Source: Lentisphaerota bacterium (GTDB lineage Bacteria; Verrucomicrobiota; Lentisphaeria; Victivallales; Victivallaceae). Taken from it: a stretch of DNA of 36,176 nucleotides. Shown here piece by piece: positions 1-8,852 of the stretch. The stretch covers positions 1 through 36,176 of the forward strand of contig SUWL01000024.1 of the NCBI GenBank assembly GCA_015061495.1. The letters are read 5' to 3'. How positions within the stretch are numbered: position 1 is the stretch's first letter; each line of letters opens with the position of its first letter. Position numbers and translations under genes: made by a program. The notes under the pieces are model-generated. The model worked only from the letters and a program-made list of their open reading frames with translations. It made no database searches and was not told the origin of the DNA.

Positions 1-211
1 ATTATTCTCATCCACTGTTTATAAATGTGCGTAATGATGATTGCAAACGGGAAATATTTACGGTAAATGAGATCAAAAAATTGTAAACAAATATACAATT
101 CAATATCATTCGTGAATTAAAACATCCACCTTTCCCCCCTCGGATATAGAAAGTCGACCGGATGACCAGCCGACCTCTGCTGCAAGTTCCGCAACACGCC
201 CCTTAAAACAC

Positions 212-237
212 AAAAAGGCGGCAGGACAGTTCCTGTC
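212..237 (-). terminator. Putative intrinsic terminator
   Basis: Reading the minus strand, GACAGGA (237-231), a 4-base loop and TCCTGCC (226-220) form a 7-bp stem with one mismatch, followed by GCC and TTTTT (216-212). It starts at the stop codon of the possible frameshifted gene above. Confidence 0.4.
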
Positions 238-789
238 ACCAACTTGCGCTATTACGGGTGCGTTGCCGATATTTTACATTTGCTCTGTCAATTTCCAGAA
301 GGCGACAAAAAAATCCTCCGACCAGGAAATGCATCGGTATAACGCAAAGCCTGATCCACGCTTTTTCAAGTAGAAAATGGTTGTTCTTTTTTCTTTCTTT
401 CCAGACAATGAAGCTGTTCCAAACGGTTATGATTGTACCTGCGATGATCGCAGCTGGCAAGAAAATATCCCAAATGAAAAAAAATACTCCAGTTTGCGTA
501 ATTCAGAAACGGCTTTGCTCCCTTGATTGGCAAGATCATCGTGCCGCTCGCCCCATTCCGCCGGAGCGGTGTCAGACCGATCGGACACTTCGGACGGAGC
601 AACTTCTATTTTTTTTAGAAGTTCCTTTTTCCGGAATTGCGGTTTCCCGTTTCCGGAAGATTCAGCCAGGGTGCCGATTCCGACGGTTTGTGACAAAAAT
701 ACGCAGAAAAATATAAAAAACAGAAAAACGGAATTGAAACAGGATTGTTTTTCTTTAGAAAGTAAAAACAGACTCGCCCCCGGATGCAT
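236..789 (-). pseudogene. Possible frameshifted small membrane protein
   Basis: On the minus strand a frame open from 789 encodes a lysine-containing start, a strongly hydrophobic stretch rich in Phe (about residues 20-33, signal-peptide-like) and then a polar segment of about 65 residues. At a run of eight T (minus strand; A at 477-484) this frame enters a less coding-like tail. One extra T would move reading into the frame that ends at 236, giving a second hydrophobic segment (FLPAAIIAGTIITVW) followed by the basic stretch KERKK, as in a C-terminal membrane anchor. A terminator-like hairpin lies directly after the stop at 236. No family is recognised, no clear ribosome site precedes 789, and it may be non-coding. 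It could be a pseudogene, a homopolymer error or a slippage site. Confidence 0.28.
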
Positions 790-842
790 TCAGATCGCGC
801 TTGGCTTGCAATGTTACGGCAAACCAAACGTGGACAGATGAA

Positions 843-925
843 AATCATTATGCCCCTGGCTCAAACCGTCGAAAAGACAAACAATCATTATGAACTTCTG
901 ACACAAACCGTCGAAGAAGTCATTA
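843..925. repeat. Imperfect 40-42 bp direct repeat
   Basis: The words AATCATTATG (843-852 and 883-892) and CAAACCGTCGAA (862-873 and 904-915) recur in the same order 40-42 bases apart, so the block is a diverged tandem duplication of two units. On the minus strand each unit reads TTCGAC, then 15 or 17 bases, then CATAAT, which resembles a weak promoter. It lies between the esterase stop (928) and the possible small gene starting at 789. Confidence 0.5.
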
Positions 926-927
926 CT

Positions 928-1800
928 TTACAGAATATTGATTTCTTTCAACCAGAAGATCAATTCTCCGCCCCATGGATGAGGATCATCTTTTTTTCCC
1001 AAACCGATACCGTGTCTTCCCCGGACATAAACATGCAATGAAAACAAAACTTTGTGCTTTTCAAGCGCATTGGCGAAATCCAGTGCATTACGTACCGGCA
1101 CGGCCCGATCCTCTATCGTGTGCCACAAAAAACACGGTGGTGTTTTTTCTGTCACATGAGCGTATGCCGCAACTTCCGGGATCAATTTCTCATCATCGCC
1201 GATCAAATTGGCTCTGGATCCGCAACATTTGCCGTAACGCAGATCCATTGACGTTTGTGCATAACATAACACTGCGAAATCCGGACGGCAGCTCATTCTT
1301 TCCACCGGATCGGCAGACCGGGGATCTCCCGGATCGTTTTTCACTGCTGTCATAGCCGCCAGATGTCCGCCGGCAGATGAACCGATTATTCCGACCTTTT
1401 GCGGATCGATATTCCATTTTTTGGCATTGTACCTGACCATCCTCATTGCCCGCTTCGCATCCAACTGCGGAACCGGATAACGGTATCCCCCCTTTGCTTG
1501 AGATCCTAAACGGTATTTCAATACGATAGCGGCGATTCCATGCCGGTTGAAAAAACGTGCGTATCTCTCGCCCTCATGTCCGGATGCCAGATGGCGGTAA
1601 GCTCCTCCGGGACAGATCACGATTGCCGGAACTGCTTTACTGCCGTCCGTATCCGGCAGATAAACATCAATTACCGGAATGTCATAATCATTCGTACCTT
1701 TGGCAAATGGGACATCGCCCTGCCACAAACGAATCTTTTCAGCGGCGTGCCCGAAAACAGCAACTGTTGTCAAAATCAAAAATGCCAGAACCTTTTTCAT
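928..1800 (-). CDS. Secreted alpha/beta-hydrolase esterase (BD-FAE / acetyl-esterase-like)
   Basis: A 290-residue exported esterase of the alpha/beta-hydrolase fold. Residues 1-19 form a signal peptide ending FGHAA. The oxyanion-type motif PGGAY is at 64-68, the nucleophile elbow GSSAGG at 140-145 puts the catalytic Ser at 142, and Asp231 (in EDRAVP) and His263 (in GRHG) fit the rest of the triad. The length and motif order match the group often annotated as xylanase B-like or acetylxylan esterases, which remove acetyl groups from plant polysaccharides; the substrate here is not proven. Its start overlaps the stop of the upstream phosphoesterase by 4 bases (1797-1800), so the two are translationally coupled. 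It probably acts in the periplasm. Confidence 0.85.
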   Translation of the reverse strand: MKKVLAFLILTTVAVFGHAAEKIRLWQGDVPFAKGTNDYDIPVIDVYLPDTDGSKAVPAIVICPGGAYRHLASGHEGERYARFFNRHGIAAIVLKYRLGSQAKGGYRYPVPQLDAKRAMRMVRYNAKKWNIDPQKVGIIGSSAGGHLAAMTAVKNDPGDPRSADPVERMSCRPDFAVLCYAQTSMDLRYGKCCGSRANLIGDDEKLIPEVAAYAHVTEKTPPCFLWHTIEDRAVPVRNALDFANALEKHKVLFSLHVYVRGRHGIGLGKKDDPHPWGGELIFWLKEINIL

Positions 1801-2603
1801 TGCAACTCTACCGTTTTAAATTCAAAACTGCGCCTTTCTACATCACATTTGATATCCACCATGGATGCATTACTGCTGACCGATCCGGCGCAGCACTCTC
1901 CCCTGCCCTGCTCATCCACCCGTAAATACGGCTTATGAACATGACCGCAAAGAACCAGATCTATTTTCTTTGCTTCCATCAGCTGCAACACCTTTTTCTG
2001 TCCGAAAAGACGATGCCGGAAACGCAAAACCGGATGTTCGTCGGTCATCGGATAGTGCGAAACCAGAATTTTAGGAATTGTATTATCCTTTTCACACTCC
2101 TCTACCACAAAATTCCGGTGTTTTTCGGTGAGAAATCCCCACGAACACAATAAATTTGATGGGGCACTGGTATTGATCACCAGAAAATCCGCCCCGCCGA
2201 AATTCAGTTTACAAGGCAGATCATCGAATTTGTATTTGCCCTGCGACATAACTTCTACGGCATTTTTCACAGCGGCAACACATTTGGAACGCTTCACATA
2301 ACAATCGTGATTTCCCGGGGTATATATCAGCGGGATGTCTGATTGATACAACGGCTTGATGATTTCCAGCACCCTGGCAAATTCCCCCGGCTGACCGGCA
2401 CTGGTCAAATCCCCGGTACAAACAGCCACATCCGGACGCGTGTCCAGGATATATTCAACCGCTTTAGTCAAATGCGACAGATCATGCCGGAACTTACGAC
2501 GGAAACGGTAATTGAATACTCCCACCCAACGTTTATCCAGATATGCCATAAAATCTTCTGCCGGTCCGCCGCCATGCGGATCGGAGAAATGTACTATTCT
2601 CAT
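1797..2603 (-). CDS. Metallophosphoesterase (calcineurin-like)
   Basis: A 268-residue cytoplasmic metallophosphoesterase with no signal peptide. All the metal-binding blocks are visible: DPH (Asp8, His10), GDL (Asp65), GNHD (97-100), SHYP (His183) and GHVH (220-223), so a two-metal active site is expected. The family includes cyclic-nucleotide phosphodiesterases of the CpdA type and other phosphohydrolases; the substrate cannot be read from sequence. A GGGGGA ribosome site lies upstream of the ATG at 2603, and a strong promoter (TTGACA, 16 bases, TATATT) precedes it. It is the first gene of a two-gene operon with the secreted esterase. Confidence 0.88.
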   Translation of the reverse strand: MRIVHFSDPHGGGPAEDFMAYLDKRWVGVFNYRFRRKFRHDLSHLTKAVEYILDTRPDVAVCTGDLTSAGQPGEFARVLEIIKPLYQSDIPLIYTPGNHDCYVKRSKCVAAVKNAVEVMSQGKYKFDDLPCKLNFGGADFLVINTSAPSNLLCSWGFLTEKHRNFVVEECEKDNTIPKILVSHYPMTDEHPVLRFRHRLFGQKKVLQLMEAKKIDLVLCGHVHKPYLRVDEQGRGECCAGSVSSNASMVDIKCDVERRSFEFKTVELQ

Positions 2604-2638
2604 GAAATTTCCCCCTGTTATATCAAGTTTATGGACTT

Positions 2639-2666
2639 AATATAATAGAAAAAACACAATTGTCAA
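2639..2666 (-). promoter_or_regulatory. Promoter of the phosphoesterase-esterase operon
   Basis: On the minus strand TTGACA (2666-2661) is followed after 16 bases by TATATT (2644-2639), about 36 bases before the ATG at 2603. This is a near-consensus sigma-70-type promoter and runs divergently from the argD promoter. Confidence 0.7.
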
Positions 2667-2687
2667 GTGTAATAAGCTGATATTGAT

Positions 2688-2715
2688 TTGCTTTTTTGCA
2701 AAAACGGGTTATATT
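2688..2715 (+). promoter_or_regulatory. Promoter of argD-argF
   Basis: TTGCTT (2688-2693), a 16-base spacer and TATATT (2710-2715) lie 37 bases before the argD ATG. No obvious ARG-box palindrome was recognised, so arginine control is not shown. Confidence 0.6.
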
Positions 2716-2752
2716 ATCTGTTTACTTGATATTATTTCATGGAGAAAGCAAG

Positions 2753-3964
2753 ATGGGAAAACTTTTTGAAGAAACTGCGGAAAAATTCAAATCGTCGGTA
2801 ATGCCGACTTATGCTCCGCAAATTATGTTTGTCCGCGGCGAAAACGCCCGGCTTTGGGACGATGACGGCAACGAATATCTGGATTTTGCCGCCGGTATCG
2901 CAGTCTGTTCTCTGGGGCACTGCAACCCGAGAGTCACCGATGCTATCCAGAAACAGTGTGCCAAACTGGTGCATATTTCCAATCTCTACATGAATGAACT
3001 TATGCCCCGCCTTGCCGAAAAACTGGTCAACGAGTCATTCGGAAAAGGCGGCAAGGCGTTTTTCTGCAATTCCGGGGCAGAAGCCAACGAAGGAATGATC
3101 AAACTCGCCCGCAAATACGGCAATAAAACCGGACGCAGCCATATCATTTCCATGGAAAACAGCTTCCATGGCAGAACGCTGGCAACTCTTGCTGCAACCG
3201 GACGTGCCAAATACCGCAAGGGATTTGAACCGGATATGCCGGGATTTTCCCAAGTTCCTTTTAATGACATTGAGGCTTTGAAATCAGCGATCACTCCCGA
3301 TACCTGTGCAATCATGCTGGAAATGCTTCAGGGAGAAGGAGGCGTTTTCCCAGCTGATGCCGAATACCTTAAAGCTGTCCGGGCTCTCTGCGATGAAAAG
3401 GATATCCTGCTGCTGTGCGATGAAGTCCAGTGCGGCATGGGACGGTTGGGGACCAGATTCGCTTATCAGAAATTCGGCGTTGAACCGGATATCATTTCCA
3501 TGGCCAAAGCAATCGCCAACGGCTTCCCGATGGGAGCAATAATCGCCGGTAAAAAATGCGCCGATGTTTTTGAAATCGGCAATCACGCCAGTACGTTCGG
3601 AGGAACTCCTCTGGCATGTGCCGCCGCATTGGCGGTACAAGAGGCCTTTGATAAAGACGGCGTTTTGGAAAACTGTGAACGGGAAGGTGAATTTCTCCGC
3701 GCAGAACTTGCCAAACTGGCAGAAAAATACTCTTTTGTAAAAACAGTCCGCGGCATGGGACTGATGATCGGCATGGTTCTCGATCGTCCGGCCGGTGGTC
3801 TGGCATCACTTTTACTCAAGGATAAAATGGTGGCGTTAACTGCCGGAGAAACGGTTCTCCGGCTGGTTCCGCCTTTAACGATCTCCAGAGCGGATTCTCA
3901 ACTGGCTGTCGAAAAAATCGCCAACGCTCTGACTGAATTTGCCAAACAGGAGGGTTTACAATAA
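2753..3964 (+). CDS. argD: Acetylornithine aminotransferase
   Basis: A 403-residue PLP-dependent class III aminotransferase that converts N-acetylglutamate semialdehyde to N-acetylornithine (family members may also make succinyldiaminopimelate). NSGAEANE (106-113), FHGRT (138-142), DEVQCGMGR (223-231) and the PLP lysine Lys252 in MAKAIANGFP are all present, and the length is typical. The ATG at 2753 is preferred to an upstream in-frame start at 2696, because GGAG at 2741-2744 sits 8 bases before it and the upstream start would fall inside the promoter. Its TAA overlaps the argF ATG by one base (TAATG), so the two arginine genes are coupled. Confidence 0.93.
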   Translation: MGKLFEETAEKFKSSVMPTYAPQIMFVRGENARLWDDDGNEYLDFAAGIAVCSLGHCNPRVTDAIQKQCAKLVHISNLYMNELMPRLAEKLVNESFGKGGKAFFCNSGAEANEGMIKLARKYGNKTGRSHIISMENSFHGRTLATLAATGRAKYRKGFEPDMPGFSQVPFNDIEALKSAITPDTCAIMLEMLQGEGGVFPADAEYLKAVRALCDEKDILLLCDEVQCGMGRLGTRFAYQKFGVEPDIISMAKAIANGFPMGAIIAGKKCADVFEIGNHASTFGGTPLACAAALAVQEAFDKDGVLENCEREGEFLRAELAKLAEKYSFVKTVRGMGLMIGMVLDRPAGGLASLLLKDKMVALTAGETVLRLVPPLTISRADSQLAVEKIANALTEFAKQEGLQ

Positions 3965-4866
3965 TGAAAAAAGATTTGCTCACACTGCAGGACATTACCA
4001 GAGATGATCTGGAAAAAATCTTTGAACTGTCTGCAAAACTGAAAAACGAACGTGGAAACCAGAACTTCAAACCCCTTGCCGGTAAAAGCGTCGGTTTGAT
4101 ATTCGCCAAATCATCCACCCGCACCCGTATTTCCTTTGAAGTAGGAGTCAGTGAACTTGGCGGTTATCCTCTGTATCTGGATCAATCCAAAATGCAGGTC
4201 GGACGCGGTGAGACCATCGCTGATACCGCCCATGTCCTCAGCCGCTATATCCACGGAATCGTCATCCGTACCTTTGCCCATGCCGATGTGGAAGAACTTG
4301 CAAAAGAAGCCAGCATTCCGGTCATCAACGCTCTGACGGACGAATTTCACCCCTGTCAGTTGCTTGCCGACATGTTGACGATCAAAGAGTATTCCGGCAA
4401 AGTTGACAACTCCATCCGGTTGGCGTTTTATGGAGACGGCCGCAGCAACATGGCAAACTCCCTGATCCTTGCCGCTAAACTTACCGGCATGGAACTGGTC
4501 ATCGCCGCCCCTGCTGAAGAGGCACCCAACCGGGAATTGATCGGTGATGCAAAAAATATCATCTGGGAAAAAGATCCGGTAAAAGCCGCCGAAGGTGTTG
4601 ACTATTTCTACACTGATGTGTGGGTCAGCATGGGCTTTGAAGAAGAACGCGCCAGAAGAATGGAAATTTTCCGTCCATATCAGGTTACCAGTGCGCTCTT
4701 TGAGAAAGCCAAACCGCAGGCAAAATTTCTGCACTGTCTCCCGGCACACCGCGGCGAAGAAGTCGCAGCGGATGTCATGGACTCTTCCCGTTCGATCGTC
4801 TTTGACGAAGCGGAAAACCGTCTGCATGTCCAAAAAGCAGTCATGTCAATGCTGATGGGTAAATGA
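3964..4866 (+). CDS. argF: Ornithine carbamoyltransferase
   Basis: A 300-residue ornithine carbamoyltransferase, which makes citrulline from ornithine and carbamoyl phosphate. The carbamoyl-phosphate loop SSTRTR (50-55), HPCQ (129-132), the ornithine-domain motif DVWVSMG (218-224) and HCLP (257-260) are all intact. The second-domain SMG loop identifies it as OTCase rather than aspartate carbamoyltransferase. It is co-transcribed with argD. No other arginine genes are in the window, so the pathway is dispersed. A perfect 20-bp palindrome and a strong terminator follow the stop. Confidence 0.94.
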   Translation: MKKDLLTLQDITRDDLEKIFELSAKLKNERGNQNFKPLAGKSVGLIFAKSSTRTRISFEVGVSELGGYPLYLDQSKMQVGRGETIADTAHVLSRYIHGIVIRTFAHADVEELAKEASIPVINALTDEFHPCQLLADMLTIKEYSGKVDNSIRLAFYGDGRSNMANSLILAAKLTGMELVIAAPAEEAPNRELIGDAKNIIWEKDPVKAAEGVDYFYTDVWVSMGFEEERARRMEIFRPYQVTSALFEKAKPQAKFLHCLPAHRGEEVAADVMDSSRSIVFDEAENRLHVQKAVMSMLMGK

Positions 4867-4876
4867 TAGTAATTAT

Positions 4877-4896
4877 ATGCAGTTGATCAACTGCAT
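4877..4896. repeat. Perfect 20-bp palindrome after argF
   Basis: ATGCAGTTGATCAACTGCAT is fully self-complementary and begins 11 bases after the argF stop, just before the bidirectional terminator. It could be a protein-binding dyad or a small RNA hairpin at the mRNA end. Confidence 0.6.
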
Positions 4897-4902
4897 CCGA
4901 CA

Positions 4903-4950
4903 AAAAAAGATATTGCGAGAGGAATTTGCATCTCTCGCAATATCTTTTTT
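4903..4950. terminator. Bidirectional intrinsic terminator
   Basis: Two perfectly complementary 19-base arms (4903-4921 and 4932-4950) around a 10-base loop form a stem whose base is an A-run on one side and a T-run on the other. It can therefore end both argD-argF (plus) and the RND operon (minus), which converge here. Confidence 0.88.
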
Positions 4951-4993
4951 CAGCTCAAAATTCTGATCAAACAGCGTGGATAATTACCTATTT

Positions 4994-5674
4994 TTATAAC
5001 TCTAAAATATGTTCCCGATTCGGTGTTTTTCTGGTCAATGCCGACATCTCCATCCCGGGAGCAAATGAAGATATATTGCCATTAATAACCTCTGCCAGCG
5101 CTCCTTCAAATAAGACGGAGACAACTCTTATACGCAGATTGGAATTATTTTTTGCGTGAAAAATCATTCCCGGAAAGATTCCATTTCCGGCTCCGGCAGA
5201 AATCACAACGGCTTTCAAATTACTGTTTACCGCCAACACCCGGCAGGCCGCAGCATCTGAATTTCCCGGTATTGCCAAACCGGCAAATCTGCCTGCAGCA
5301 TGCTCCAATTCATCCAGACGCAATTCGATCTGCGCCTTGCGCACCGGGCCGAGCGGCATCTCTTTAAGCAGACGGCGGCACTCATCACTGACAGCAAGTG
5401 ATGACATGGAAAGCATATTGCCGCGACGGGTGATCTCTTCCATCACCCGCAACAGTTGTTTTTCCCGATCCGGCACTTTTATGGTATTATGGTCAAATCC
5501 TGCGCTGGAGAGCCACACCTGATAATTTTCAAGTTTTCTTTCCGTCTCAAGCAGTTTTTGCCGCAATTCCCGGTTTTCTTTCTCCAGGCGAGTCAATTCA
5601 GCATCTGCCGGAACGGCAAATACCGTCCCGGCGAAACAGAGTGTCAATACCCGGATCAAAAAAAACTTATTCAT
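4994..5674 (-). CDS. Exported coiled-coil protein at the end of the RND operon
   Basis: A 226-residue protein I cannot assign to a named family. Residues 1-20 form a signal peptide (ending VFA). Residues 26-52 are a heptad-like Leu/Glu/Arg-rich coiled coil. The region from about 143 to 215 is predicted to be beta-rich and has the look of a small beta-barrel, loosely like MreC or flagellar FlgT-type C-terminal domains (inference only). There is no lipobox and no membrane anchor apart from the signal. Its ATG overlaps the permease stop by 4 bases (5671-5674) and GGAG lies upstream, so it is made together with the efflux pump. It occupies the place where an outer-membrane TolC gene often lies but is far too short to be TolC. 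A periplasmic accessory role is possible. Confidence 0.75.
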   Translation of the reverse strand: MNKFFLIRVLTLCFAGTVFAVPADAELTRLEKENRELRQKLLETERKLENYQVWLSSAGFDHNTIKVPDREKQLLRVMEEITRRGNMLSMSSLAVSDECRRLLKEMPLGPVRKAQIELRLDELEHAAGRFAGLAIPGNSDAAACRVLAVNSNLKAVVISAGAGNGIFPGMIFHAKNNSNLRIRVVSVLFEGALAEVINGNISSFAPGMEMSALTRKTPNREHILEL

Positions 5675-8600
5675 CCCTGATTTTCTCCGGATTCATTGTT
5701 TTTCGGCGGCAAATCCAACTGAACATGCTTTGCCTGGGGTTCACTGTTCTTGCCGAACCAACCGTACACTCTTTCACGTCCCCGCTGGAAAAATGCGTAC
5801 AACGGGGGGATGAACACGATTCCGATAATAGTGGATAACAACATACCATAGAAGGTCGTGATACCGATCGCCCGGCGGCTGCCGGCACCGGCACCGGTGG
5901 CAATAACCATGGGAAATACACCGATAACAAATGACCATGCCGTCATCAGCACCGCACGGTAACGGTGTTTGAAACCATTTTGCGCAGCCTCTTCCACCGA
6001 CTTGCCGGCTTCGCGTTCCTGTTTGGAAAATTCCACCATCAGAATCGCATTTTTACACGCCAGACCAATCAGCATAACAATACCAAGCTGTGCATAAATA
6101 CTGAAATCAAGTCCGCTGTATTTCATGCCCATAAATCCACCGACCATGGCAAAGAAGAAGCTCAACACCACCGAGATCGGAATCGTCCAGCTCTCATACT
6201 GGCCAACCAGGAAGAGGTATCCGAATACCAGCGCCAGAATCAGCAGTTGGACGATTCGTCCTTCGTTGCCGCGTTCCTGATAACTCATATCCGTCCAGCT
6301 GATTTGATATCCACGGGGGAAGTCTTCTTTCATGATCTGTTCGATCTCTTTCATCACCAGCTGACTGCTGATGCCGGGGTTGCCCTGCACCGTGATTTTC
6401 GCCGCCAGCAGCTGATTGAAACGGGTCAAGGTACGGGAACCGGAAGTGCGGCGCACTGAAGCAAATGAACTCAACGGCACCATCGCTCCGCGATTGCTGG
6501 GAACCATCAGCTGCAGCAATTCATTGGCATCTGTACGCTCACTGTTTTCAGACTGCATTTTGACTTTGAATGAGTAGCCTTTCAAGTTGAAGTCGTTGAT
6601 ATAATCAGATGCGACATTCCCTGAAAGTACGGAGAACACCCGGTTGACCGGCACGCCCAATGCTTCAGCCTTTTCACGATCAATATCAATGAACAATTCC
6701 GGAGTACCGGTTTCAAAACTGCCAAATGCCATCATCACATTCGGTGACGAATTGAGCCGCATGAGCATCTTATTCATCGCCGAATGGAGTTCCTGCGGCG
6801 TTTGTCCGGCATTGGCCTGCAGCATAAAGGTAACACCACCGGTCACACCCAGCCCCATAATAGCCGGAGGCTGGAAGAAGTTGACTCTGGCTTCGGGGAT
6901 CTGCATACCGATCTGCTGCATTTTTGCGTGGATGGCATTGATCTGGGTTTCCGGAGTCGTCCGCTTTTCCCATTCATCAAGGGTAACAATAAATGTTCCG
7001 GCGTTTTCACCTGCTCCGCTGACGAAGTTGAATCCATAGATACTGATGCTGTTTTCCACGCCGGGAATATCTTTGATTTTTTCATCAACCTGGCGAAGCA
7101 CAGCATCTGTCTCTTTCAGCGTTGCACCGGGACGCAAATCGATCATACCCATGACCGCTCCCTTATCTTCACCGGGAATGAATGAAGAAGGAATAGTTTT
7201 AAGGTAGTGATAGTTCATGTAGATAACACCGGCAAATATCACAACTGCGATGATCGTGTAACGCACCAAAAAACGGGAAAGTTTCATATATCCGGCGCAT
7301 GAACCGGAAAGAAACATATTGAAGCCATTGAATATTTTATGGGCTTTCGGCTTACGCAGCAGCAAAGCGCAGAGCGCCGGACTCAACGTCAATGCATTGA
7401 TGGTGGACAGACACAGCGAAATGCACATCGTTACCGAGAACTGCAGATAAATCGTTCCCACCATACCGCCGTAAAATCCCACCGGGACATAAATCGCCAC
7501 AATCACCAACGTCGTAGCGATCACCGCTCCAGTGATCTGCTTCATACTCTTACTGGCAGCTTCTTTCGGAGAAAGTCCCTCCTCTTCAATAATGCGCATA
7601 CAGTTTTCGGTAACCACGATCGCATCGTCCACCAATGACCCGATCACCAGAATCAAACCGAACATGGTAAGCAGGTTGATGGAAAATCCCAGCGGAATAA
7701 GGAATATAAATGTACCGATCAAACTTACCGGGATCGTAATCGCAGGCACCAATGTTGCCCGCCAATCCTGCAGGAACAGATAGGTGATCGCAACCACCAG
7801 AATCAAGGTCAAAATCAGAGTTTCAAAAATTTCAGCCATCGTGATACGGATATATTCGGTCGGGTCATAACCGATCTGATAATCCACACCTTTGGGGAAC
7901 TGGGTCGCTTTCAATTCTTCCAGCAAAGCATTGGCTTTTTCCACCACTTCCAGAGCGTTGGCATCCGTGTTACGGTAAATCATTAAGGAAATCGCATCCT
8001 GCCCGTTGAAACGGCTGCCGTTGGAGTAACTTTCAGCGCCGAGTTCAACCCGGGCGATATCTTTTACTTTTACCTGTTCACCATTTTCCTTGGCACGGAC
8101 AACAATATTTTCAAACTGTTCAACCGTATGCAGACGGCCGAGAGTAGTGACTTTTAATTGCAAAAAGTCACTGCTTCCCTCTGAACCGATCGCTCCGGCA
8201 GCAGCCTGTACGTTCTGGGACTGAACTGCGGCAGACACATCAGAGACCGAAATGCCCAAGTTCGCCATTTTGGCAGAATTCAACCACAAACGCATAGAGT
8301 AGTTGCGTTCTCCCATGATGGAAACTTCACTGATCCCGGGAACACGTGACAGAGGGTCCCGGACGTTGGTACGGATAAAGTTGGACAACTCCGTCAAACT
8401 CATTTCACTGCCATCGGTGGTGAAGTTGTAGAGCGCCAGAATATCCCCGCTGCGTTTAAACTGACGGACACCATTGCGCTTCACGATTTCCGGGAGCAGC
8501 GGCTCGGCACGTTTTACCGCATTCTGCACGTTGACCAGGTTGATGTCGGTATTGGAACCGGATGCAAAAGTGATTTCCAGCAAATACATACCGGTATTGT

Positions 8601-8850
8601 TACAGGTACTGCTGAAATAAAGCAGATTTTCCAATCCGTTGCACTGTTCTTCGATAACGGTTGCCACTGTATCGGCAAGTTCCTGACTGCTCGCGCCGGT
8701 ATAGGTTGCCATCACCATGATCGTCGGAGGCGCGATTTCCGGGTATTCTGCGATCGGAGCTTTGGACAAGCACAAAAGTCCGGCAATGACCGTGACAATG
8801 GAAATAACCATTGCCAGTTTGGGACGTTCAATAAATATCTGCGAAAACAT
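5671..8850 (-). CDS. RND efflux permease (AcrB/MexB type, HAE1)
   Basis: A 1,059-residue inner-membrane proton/drug antiporter subunit of the hydrophobe/amphiphile efflux class. The layout is typical: a first membrane helix at about 11-29, a large periplasmic porter loop, a helix block from about 340, and a second half built the same way. The proton-relay pair Asp408-Asp409 in SLVDDAIVVTEN matches AcrB Asp407/408, and the partner lysine is in GLACKNAILMVEF. The length is close to AcrB. It is encoded two bases after the membrane-fusion gene, with GGAG overlapping that gene's end. The substrate is not predictable. No outer-membrane factor is in the operon, so it must borrow one encoded elsewhere. 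Confidence 0.95.
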   Translation of the reverse strand: MFSQIFIERPKLAMVISIVTVIAGLLCLSKAPIAEYPEIAPPTIMVMATYTGASSQELADTVATVIEEQCNGLENLLYFSSTCNNTGMYLLEITFASGSNTDINLVNVQNAVKRAEPLLPEIVKRNGVRQFKRSGDILALYNFTTDGSEMSLTELSNFIRTNVRDPLSRVPGISEVSIMGERNYSMRLWLNSAKMANLGISVSDVSAAVQSQNVQAAAGAIGSEGSSDFLQLKVTTLGRLHTVEQFENIVVRAKENGEQVKVKDIARVELGAESYSNGSRFNGQDAISLMIYRNTDANALEVVEKANALLEELKATQFPKGVDYQIGYDPTEYIRITMAEIFETLILTLILVVAITYLFLQDWRATLVPAITIPVSLIGTFIFLIPLGFSINLLTMFGLILVIGSLVDDAIVVTENCMRIIEEEGLSPKEAASKSMKQITGAVIATTLVIVAIYVPVGFYGGMVGTIYLQFSVTMCISLCLSTINALTLSPALCALLLRKPKAHKIFNGFNMFLSGSCAGYMKLSRFLVRYTIIAVVIFAGVIYMNYHYLKTIPSSFIPGEDKGAVMGMIDLRPGATLKETDAVLRQVDEKIKDIPGVENSISIYGFNFVSGAGENAGTFIVTLDEWEKRTTPETQINAIHAKMQQIGMQIPEARVNFFQPPAIMGLGVTGGVTFMLQANAGQTPQELHSAMNKMLMRLNSSPNVMMAFGSFETGTPELFIDIDREKAEALGVPVNRVFSVLSGNVASDYINDFNLKGYSFKVKMQSENSERTDANELLQLMVPSNRGAMVPLSSFASVRRTSGSRTLTRFNQLLAAKITVQGNPGISSQLVMKEIEQIMKEDFPRGYQISWTDMSYQERGNEGRIVQLLILALVFGYLFLVGQYESWTIPISVVLSFFFAMVGGFMGMKYSGLDFSIYAQLGIVMLIGLACKNAILMVEFSKQEREAGKSVEEAAQNGFKHRYRAVLMTAWSFVIGVFPMVIATGAGAGSRRAIGITTFYGMLLSTIIGIVFIPPLYAFFQRGRERVYGWFGKNSEPQAKHVQLDLPPKNNESGENQG

Positions 8851-8852
8851 TT

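Larger units (their letters stand above)
1..927. other. Gene-poor AT-rich region
   Basis: No intact gene with a recognisable family was found on either strand. The stretch holds a possible frameshifted small membrane protein (236-789, minus), a terminator-like hairpin (212-237) and an imperfect direct repeat (843-925), listed separately. Positions 1-130 are very AT-rich and may carry the promoter of a gene beyond the left edge, but no convincing -35/-10 pair was found. A small AT hairpin at 601-620 (arms AACTTCT and AGAAGTT around a T-run) lies inside the possible gene. Confidence 0.6.

Noticed and set aside
784..1041. Plus-strand 85-residue open frame
   Set aside because: It overlaps the esterase 3' end and the 40-bp repeat, with no start signal.
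4111..4833. Minus-strand open frame inside argF
   Set aside because: argF is intact on the plus strand with all motifs; this is a shadow frame with low-complexity aromatic/basic composition.
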